27,585 nt of DNA, taken from contig JAEYZJ010000273.1 of assembly GCA_023430705.1 (NCBI GenBank), positions 1 through 27,585 of the forward strand. The letters are read 5' to 3'. This DNA is from Pseudomonadota bacterium. Its GTDB lineage: Bacteria; Pseudomonadota; Alphaproteobacteria; Rhizobiales; Devosiaceae. This document shows positions 22,877 through 27,585 of the stretch, in pieces (the stretch's first letter is position 1; every line of letters starts with the position of its first letter). A program made the position numbers and the translations under genes. The notes beneath the pieces are model-generated. The model made no database searches. It saw nothing but the letters and a program-made list of their open reading frames with translations, and had not been told where the DNA came from.

Positions 22877-23520
22877 TGTCCGGTCTCCTCGTCGTTGCCC
22901 TGGCGGATGCCGCGGGCGGCAAAGTATTCGGCGATCCTGGCGTCGATGCCGGCGCTCAGGACGCGGATGTCGCGGGCGATGCCGCCGTCGGCCCATTCGA
23001 TGCGGGCGTCGCCGATGGCGATGTCGGGGTCGCCGAGCACGACCAGCCGGCCGGTGAAGCCGGAGGTGGTCATGCGGCTCGTCGCGATGTCGCGCACCGC
23101 GTCGGCCAGTTCCGGCTCGCAGCGGATGACGAGGTGCGGCACGCCCTCGAGTGTCGCCATGCATTCGCCGATCAGGCCTTCGATCTCGCCGGCGGGCTCG
23201 CGGGCGATGAGGCCGCCGGCGAGCTTCCTGGCGATCGACAGGGAGAGGCCGACGGCGTCGGCGATCACCTGCCTGCGGGCATCGTCCATGCCCGCGGCCA
23301 TGGCGGCGACGCGGGCGCCGAGCGCCTCGGCCGCTTCGGCCTGGGCCTTGGCTGCCTTCGCGGTCGCGGAGCGCTCGCCCTCGGCCCGGCCGGCAGAGAA
23401 AGCCTCGGCGCGGGCCGCGGCCAGCAGGTCCGCCATCGCCGTCTCGGTGACGAGCGAGTTGCGCTCCTGGCGCCGGCCGAGATCGAGGTCGAAGGTGAAC
23501 TTGGCGGGAGCGGCGCTCAT
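22873..23520 (-). CDS. fliH: Flagellar export regulator FliH-like (FlbE)
   Basis: A 215-residue protein expected to bind FliI and regulate its ATPase. The N-terminus is short and variable; an Ala/Glu-rich coiled coil covers about 30-90, and a C-terminal domain (VIRCEPELADAVRD, LVVLGDPDIAIGDARIEWADGG) has the late FliH/HrpE-type pattern with the GDARIEW motif. FliH diverges widely, so the name rests on that motif and on position: between fliG and fliN, the place of Caulobacter flbE. It overlaps fliG by one base and fliN by four. Confidence 0.88.
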   Translation of the reverse strand: MSAAPAKFTFDLDLGRRQERNSLVTETAMADLLAAARAEAFSAGRAEGERSATAKAAKAQAEAAEALGARVAAMAAGMDDARRQVIADAVGLSLSIARKLAGGLIAREPAGEIEGLIGECMATLEGVPHLVIRCEPELADAVRDIATSRMTTSGFTGRLVVLGDPDIAIGDARIEWADGGIARDIRVLSAGIDARIAEYFAARGIRQGNDEETGQ

Positions 23521-24596
23521 CAGCCGATCATCTCCTCATCGGCCTTGCCCTTGGTGATGACGATCTCGCCCTTGGCCGCGAGGTCCTTGGCCGTCGCGAC
23601 CATGCGCCCCTGCGCCTCGTCGACGTCCTTGAGCCGGACCGGACCCATCGCCTGCATGTCTTCCTTCAGCATCTTGCCGGCGCGGGCCGACATGTTGGCG
23701 AAGAACACGTCCTTGACGGTCTCGTTGGCCCCCTTGAGGGCGAGGGCCAGGTCCTTCTTGTCGAGTTTCTGCACCAGCGTCTGGATCGCGCCGGGTTCGA
23801 GCCGGGCGAGGTCCTCGAAGGTGAACATCAGCGCCTTGATGCGGTCGGTGCCGTCGCGGTCGCGTTCCTCCAGCGTGGTGAGGAAGCGCGCCTCGGTCTG
23901 GCGGTCGAAGGCGTTGAAGATTTCGGCCATCTGCTCGTGGCTGTCGCGGCGCTTGGTGGTCGAGAGCGTCGACATGAACTCGGTGCGCAGCGTCGTCTCG
24001 ATCTTTTCGAGGATTTCCTTCTGCACCGGGTCGAGCGCCAGCATGCGCTGCACCACTTCCATCGCCAGCTCCTCGGGGAGGTTGGCGAGCACCTTGGCGG
24101 CGTGGTCGGTGTTGAGCCTCGAGAGCACGACGGCGACGGTCTGGGGATATTCGTTCTTGAGGTAGCTCGCGAGCACGTCCTCCTGCACGTTGCTCAGCTT
24201 CTCCCACATGTTGCGGCCGGCCGGCCCGCGGATCTCCTCCATGATCGAATCGACGCGTTCGGCCGGCAGGAAGCTCAGCAGCAGGCGCTCCGTGGTGTCG
24301 GTGTTGCCCGCGAGCGAGCCGGTCGAGGAGATCGTGGTCACGAACTCGATGAACAGCGTGTCGAGCATCTCCTGGGTGATCGGGCCCAGCTTGACCATGG
24401 CGCGCGAGAGCTGGCGGATCTCCATCTCGTCCAGTTCCTCGAGGATCGGGCGGCCATAGTCGGGCCCGAGCGCGAGCAGCAGCACGGCAGCCTTCTCGTC
24501 GCCGCGCAGGGCGCGCTGCATGGCGTCGGCGCCAACGACAAGCTGGGTGTTCAGCACCTGCTGGGCATCGGACTGGGCGGGGGAGGCAGCGGCCAT
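23520..24596 (-). CDS. fliG: Flagellar motor switch protein FliG
   Basis: C-ring protein that transmits torque from the stators; 358 residues. The N-terminal part contacts FliF (about 30-105). The middle domain carries the EHPQ-like region (LKNEYPQTVAVVLSRLNTDHAAKVLANLP). The C-terminal torque domain has the conserved charged ridge residues (MFTFEDLARLEPGAIQTLVQKLDKKDLALALKG, MSARAGKMLKEDM). The ATG at 24596 has GAGGA about 8 bases upstream and is 11 bases after the fliF stop. An in-frame start at 24629 would overlap fliF and is less likely. Confidence 0.97.
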   Translation of the reverse strand: MAAASPAQSDAQQVLNTQLVVGADAMQRALRGDEKAAVLLLALGPDYGRPILEELDEMEIRQLSRAMVKLGPITQEMLDTLFIEFVTTISSTGSLAGNTDTTERLLLSFLPAERVDSIMEEIRGPAGRNMWEKLSNVQEDVLASYLKNEYPQTVAVVLSRLNTDHAAKVLANLPEELAMEVVQRMLALDPVQKEILEKIETTLRTEFMSTLSTTKRRDSHEQMAEIFNAFDRQTEARFLTTLEERDRDGTDRIKALMFTFEDLARLEPGAIQTLVQKLDKKDLALALKGANETVKDVFFANMSARAGKMLKEDMQAMGPVRLKDVDEAQGRMVATAKDLAAKGEIVITKGKADEEMIG

Positions 24597-24607
24597 CGGG
24601 CTGGTCC

Positions 24608-26290
24608 TCACGCCGCGCCCGCGAGCCAATCGCGAACGATCAGCGCGGCCTGCTTGGGATGCTCGTCGACGAGGCTGCCGACGGTGCGCAGGGTGTTGGC
24701 CTGGGCCTCGCCCATCGACCGGGCGCTCTTCATCCAGGCCGGGTCGCCCCTCGGCCGCGGCGGCTGCTCGTCATCGACGATGTACTCGCCGTTGAGGTTG
24801 GGCAGCGACGAGGTCACGCCATCGGGGCCGAAGTTGCCGGGGCCGGGTACGCCCGGGGCGCCGAGCTCGGCGCTCGCGGGCAGGGCCAGCGGCTTGTTCT
24901 CGGGGGCAAGAACGCGCTTGAGCAGCGGACGCAGCACGAAGAACACCAGCGCCAGCGAGATCAGCAGCGTGACCGCCATCTCGGCGCCCTTGATCAGGTC
25001 GTCGCGGGTGAAGTCGAACAGGGCCGGCTCGCTCGACCCCTGCGCGGCGAGGTCGGGGCGGTCGGCGAACTGCAGGTTCGCCACCTGCACCTGGTCGCCG
25101 CGCACCTCGTCGAAGCCGACAGCCGATTTCACGAGCGCGGTGATCTGCTCGATCTCGGCGGGGCTGCGGGGGGTGTAGGTGGCGGTGCCGCTGGCGTCGG
25201 CGACATAGGTGCCGTCCACCACCACCGCGATCGACAGCCGCCTGATGCCGCCGGCCTGGGTCAGCTCGGTCTGGGTGACCTTGGAGATTTCGTAGTTGGT
25301 GGTCTCCTCGGTGGTGGTCGAATCCTCGCTGGTTCCCGGGCCCGAGCCCGAGGCGGTGGAGGCGCCCGGCAGTTCGTTGGAGACACTGACCTGGCCGGTA
25401 TCGCCGCCCTTGGCGGAGTTGGCGAGGTCGCGCATCTGGGTCGAGCGGACGACCTGTCCGTTCGGATCAAAGGTCTCGGAGGTCTTGCTGAGCTGGTTCA
25501 TGTCCAGCTCGGCCGAGACCTGCACGCGGGCGCGGCCGGAGCCGACGATGTTGGCGAGCAGGTCCTCGACGCGGCCGCGCAGCCGGTTCTCGATGCTGAG
25601 CGTGCGCTCCTGGCCCTCGGAGGCGAGCAGGTCGTTCTCGCCGTTGCCGGCGCCGGAGGCGAGGAGGCGCCCGGTATCGTCGACCACCGAGACGCGCATC
25701 GGCGTCAGGCCCTGGATGGCGGAAGCGGCGAGGTGCTGGATGGCGCGGATTTCGCCGGCCGAAAGCTCGCCGCGCACCGACAGCACGATCGAGGCGGTCG
25801 GGTCCTTCTGCTCGCGGCTGAACAGGGCGCGCTCGGGAAGCACGAGGTGAACGCGCGCGCTCTTGATGCGGGCGAGCGAACTGATCGTGCGGGCCAGTTC
25901 GCCCTCGAGGGCGCGCACGTTGTTGATATTCTGCACGAAGCTGGTGGCGCCCAGCGTCGACTGCTGGTCAAAGATCTCGTAGCCGACCTGGCCGCGGGTC
26001 GGCAGGCCTTCCTGGGCCAGCGACATGCGAATCGAAGTGATCTGGTCGCGCGGGACCAATATGGTGTCACCGTCGCCGCGCAGCTCGTAGGCGACGTTCT
26101 GGGACTGCAGCTCGGAGACGATGGCAGAGGAATCCTCGAGCGACAGGCCCGAGTAGAGCGGGGCGAGCGACGGCGCGGAGGCCCGCATGATGAGAAAGGC
26201 AAAAAAGCCCAGCATCAGCACGGCAATGACGGCCATGGCGGCAACCCGCGCCAGGCCGAGGCGGTTGAAAAACGCTAGCAACCCGTCCAC
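24608..26290 (-). CDS. fliF: Flagellar MS-ring protein FliF
   Basis: Builds the inner-membrane ring on which the C-ring and export gate assemble; 560 residues. A first membrane helix at about 17-35 is followed by the periplasmic ring-building domains (YSGLSLEDSSAIVSELQSQN; LARTISSLARIKSARVHLVLPE), a Ser/Thr/Glu-rich region around 315-340, a second helix at about 445-465 (AVTLLISLALVFFVLRPLL), and a C-terminal FliG-binding tail. It begins with GTG at 26290, supported by an AGAGGGTGAT ribosome-binding site. First gene of the fliFGHN-flbD-flhA operon, with a CtrA-like box about 80 bases upstream. Confidence 0.97.
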   Translation of the reverse strand: MDGLLAFFNRLGLARVAAMAVIAVLMLGFFAFLIMRASAPSLAPLYSGLSLEDSSAIVSELQSQNVAYELRGDGDTILVPRDQITSIRMSLAQEGLPTRGQVGYEIFDQQSTLGATSFVQNINNVRALEGELARTISSLARIKSARVHLVLPERALFSREQKDPTASIVLSVRGELSAGEIRAIQHLAASAIQGLTPMRVSVVDDTGRLLASGAGNGENDLLASEGQERTLSIENRLRGRVEDLLANIVGSGRARVQVSAELDMNQLSKTSETFDPNGQVVRSTQMRDLANSAKGGDTGQVSVSNELPGASTASGSGPGTSEDSTTTEETTNYEISKVTQTELTQAGGIRRLSIAVVVDGTYVADASGTATYTPRSPAEIEQITALVKSAVGFDEVRGDQVQVANLQFADRPDLAAQGSSEPALFDFTRDDLIKGAEMAVTLLISLALVFFVLRPLLKRVLAPENKPLALPASAELGAPGVPGPGNFGPDGVTSSLPNLNGEYIVDDEQPPRPRGDPAWMKSARSMGEAQANTLRTVGSLVDEHPKQAALIVRDWLAGAA

Positions 26291-26364
26291 GCGGGATCAC
26301 CCTCTAGTCCTTTGGGTGCGCGGAAACGCACCGAGCCCATAGGCAAAAATTACCGAGTGGATGG

Positions 26365-26379
26365 TAAACAAGGCGTTAA
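26365..26379 (-). promoter_or_regulatory. CtrA-like box upstream of fliF
   Basis: On the minus strand TTAA (26379-26376), seven bases (CGCCTTG), TTTA (26368-26365), then C C. It differs from the consensus TTAA-N7-TTAAC by one base in the second half and lies about 80 bases before the fliF start. Confidence 0.5.
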
Positions 26380-26441
26380 CTCTGTGTCGCAAAATGCGAA
26401 AACCGGCAGCGTTTGCCGGGTGAGGTTAAGGAGGAGTGACT

Positions 26442-27068
26442 ATGCCGGAGCTCAGGATCCTGGGTCGGATCACCTCGATCAACATGCGCAAGGTGCTGTG
26501 GACAGCCGATCTCATCGGCACCGAGTACGTGACGGAGTTGTGGGGCATGCCCCATCGCGACCCCAAATCGCCCGAGTACCTGGCGCTCAATCCGAACGGG
26601 CTGGTGCCGGTGATCATCGAGGACGGCTTCGTGCTGTGGGAGAGCAACGCCATCATGCGGTACCTCGCCGACACGCGGCGCAGCGGCCTGTGGCCGGTGG
26701 CGGCGCAGGAACGGGCGCTGGTCGACCAGTGGCTGACCTGGCAGGTGGCCGAGCTCAACGCCCAGTGGGGCTATGCGGTCAATGCCCTGCTGCGGCGCAA
26801 CCCGGCCTATGACGACGAGCTGCGCACCGTCGAGTCGATCAAGAACTGGACGGCCCGCATGCAGATGCTCGAAAACCAGCTCATCAAGGGTGGCGGCTTC
26901 GTGGCCAACGGCCGGCTCAGCATCGCCGACCTCGCGCTCGCGCTCTCCTCCCACCGCTGGTTCTCGACCACCTTCGACCACCACGACTTCCCCGCCATCC
27001 GCGAGCACTACGAGAGACTGCGCCAGACTCCGGAGGGCCAGAAGTACATGAACGCCGAAACGCCGTAG
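26442..27068 (+). CDS. Glutathione S-transferase family protein
   Basis: A 208-residue cytosolic protein with the two-domain GST fold: an N-terminal thioredoxin-like domain to about residue 80 (LGRITSINMRKVLWTADLIG; the cis-Pro segment NPNGLVPVIIEDG; ESNAIMRYLAD) and a helical C-terminal domain (WLTWQVAELNAQWGYAVNALLRR; SIADLALALSSHRWFST). The VPVI and ESNAI motifs bind glutathione in the family. Substrate and class are not determinable. An AAGGAGGAG ribosome-binding site supports ATG 26442; the GTG at 26436 overlaps that site and is rejected. Divergent from fliF, apparently monocistronic, and probably unrelated to motility. Confidence 0.92.
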   Translation: MPELRILGRITSINMRKVLWTADLIGTEYVTELWGMPHRDPKSPEYLALNPNGLVPVIIEDGFVLWESNAIMRYLADTRRSGLWPVAAQERALVDQWLTWQVAELNAQWGYAVNALLRRNPAYDDELRTVESIKNWTARMQMLENQLIKGGGFVANGRLSIADLALALSSHRWFSTTFDHHDFPAIREHYERLRQTPEGQKYMNAETP

Positions 27069-27484
27069 GCTCCAGAGTGCCGGACCGGGCCCGTGGCAAA
27101 ATCCAGCCGCACCCACCGGCCCCCACCTCCCCCTTGATGGGGGAGGCAAGCGCAGCTTGGCGGCTTGCCGCCTAGCGCAGCTCGGAGGGGGTGCGCCAAG
27201 TGCACAAGCCTTCAAGTGCGCCCCTCATCACCGGGCTCGTCCCGGTGATCCAGCCACGCGCAGTCCTGCGCGTGATAGGGTCCCTCGCTCCGCCGACGCG
27301 GAGCGGCTGGATTGCCGGGACAAGCCCGGCAATGAGGGGGTGAACGAGAGCTGCCGGGTCGTACTGCAGCCGTCAGGGCCTTCGCCCGGCTCGCCCCTCG
27401 TTGCCGAGCCCGGGGCACGATCCAGCCCCAACCACCGGCCGGCACCCTCCCCTCGACGGGGAGGGTTGGGGAGGGGTGTGCCGA
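27069..27484. repeat. Mosaic of palindromic intergenic repeats
   Basis: No gene is seen. Six or so stems line up: CCTCCCCC/GGGGGAGG (27126-27146), GGCGGC/GCCGCC (27160-27174), ATCACCGGG/CCCGGTGAT (27227-27249), CACGCGCAG/CTGCGCGTG (27255-27274), CGCTCCGC/GCGGAGCG (27286-27305), ATTGCCGGG/CCCGGCAAT (27311-27333) and ACCCTCCCC/GGGGAGGGT (27446-27468). The short ORFs here are repeat-derived. Confidence 0.8.
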
Positions 27485-27585
27485 GTGCACGATCCCGCGG
27501 TCGGCCGCCGACGGCATGCCCACGACGCAGCGGCAATCGCGAAGCTCGCGCACCAGGAAGCCTCGCGGGGCTTGCAGGCCGATCG
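27485..27585 (+). CDS. Possible 5' end of a gene, perhaps a GNAT acetyltransferase (runs off right edge)
   Basis: A GTG at 27485 opens a frame, uninterrupted to the window end, that reads VHDPAVGRRRHAHDAAAIAK and then LAHQEASRGLQAD. The pattern of Arg-rich start followed by DAAAI-x-x-L resembles the first strand and helix of GNAT acetyltransferases, but only 33 residues are visible. The ribosome-binding site is weak (GGGAGG about 10-14 bases upstream, within the repeat). A minus-strand coding reading of the same bases is also possible, so this is a guess. Confidence 0.3.
   Translation, partial: MHDPAVGRRRHAHDAAAIAKLAHQEASRGLQAD

Noticed and set aside
27212..27553. Minus-strand ORFs of about 100-113 residues at the right edge
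   Set aside because: They are translations of palindromic repeats (LPVEGR and GWGWIVPRA type peptides), which recur as false ORFs wherever the repeat lies.

Overview
The window is GC-rich chromosomal DNA from an alphaproteobacterium, most likely a Hyphomicrobiales (Rhizobiales) member, and a Devosia-like genus is my best guess. The grounds are CtrA and its phosphotransferase ChpT, an RpoH with the alphaproteobacterial layout, EipA (DUF1134), the ctrA/fliI gene neighbourhood, and GC-rich palindromic intergenic repeats of a type common in this order. I see no insertion sequence, prophage, CRISPR array, tRNA or rRNA. Nearly everything reads as core genome, so the best leads are regulatory rather than a new gene system.

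Layout. Positions 1-2750 (minus strand) hold thiamine uptake: thiB then thiP (running off the left edge), under a clear TPP riboswitch with a plausible promoter. Divergent from it are thiamine pyrophosphokinase and, overlapping it by one base, a class D beta-lactamase. Then come rpoH (-), an RluD-type pseudouridine synthase (-), a small DUF6476-like membrane protein (+) whose start codon overlaps the rluD start, a membrane-anchored coiled-coil protein (-), eipA (-) and a YHS-domain exported protein (+).

Positions 9465-15011 form a cell-cycle and motility segment: chpT (+), a LuxR-type regulator (-), a single-domain response regulator (+), ctrA (-), and divergent from ctrA the pair fliI-fliJ (+). 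The 393-base ctrA/fliI spacer is AT-rich and contains CtrA-like boxes, four GANTC methylation sites and a 45-base imperfect palindrome. A two-domain PRC-barrel exported protein (-), a zinc-ribbon metallopeptidase (-), a polytopic membrane protein (+) and a small overlapping ORF (+) follow.

Positions 18784-26290 (minus) are a flagellar operon in the order fliF-fliG-fliH-fliN-flbD-flhA. The first five match the Caulobacter fliF operon order (there fliH is called flbE). A GC-rich double-palindrome element sits inside it between fliN and flbD. A glutathione S-transferase gene diverges from fliF, and the right edge is a 400-base mosaic of palindromic repeats followed by the possible start of another gene.

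How the parts fit: ChpT passes phosphate to CtrA, and CtrA-like boxes (TTAA-N7-TTAC or close) lie before fliI, fliF and eipA, with one perfect box before the PRC-barrel gene. FlbD would then drive later sigma-54 flagellar genes. This chain follows known Caulobacter and Brucella biology; the individual sites here are inferred from sequence only.
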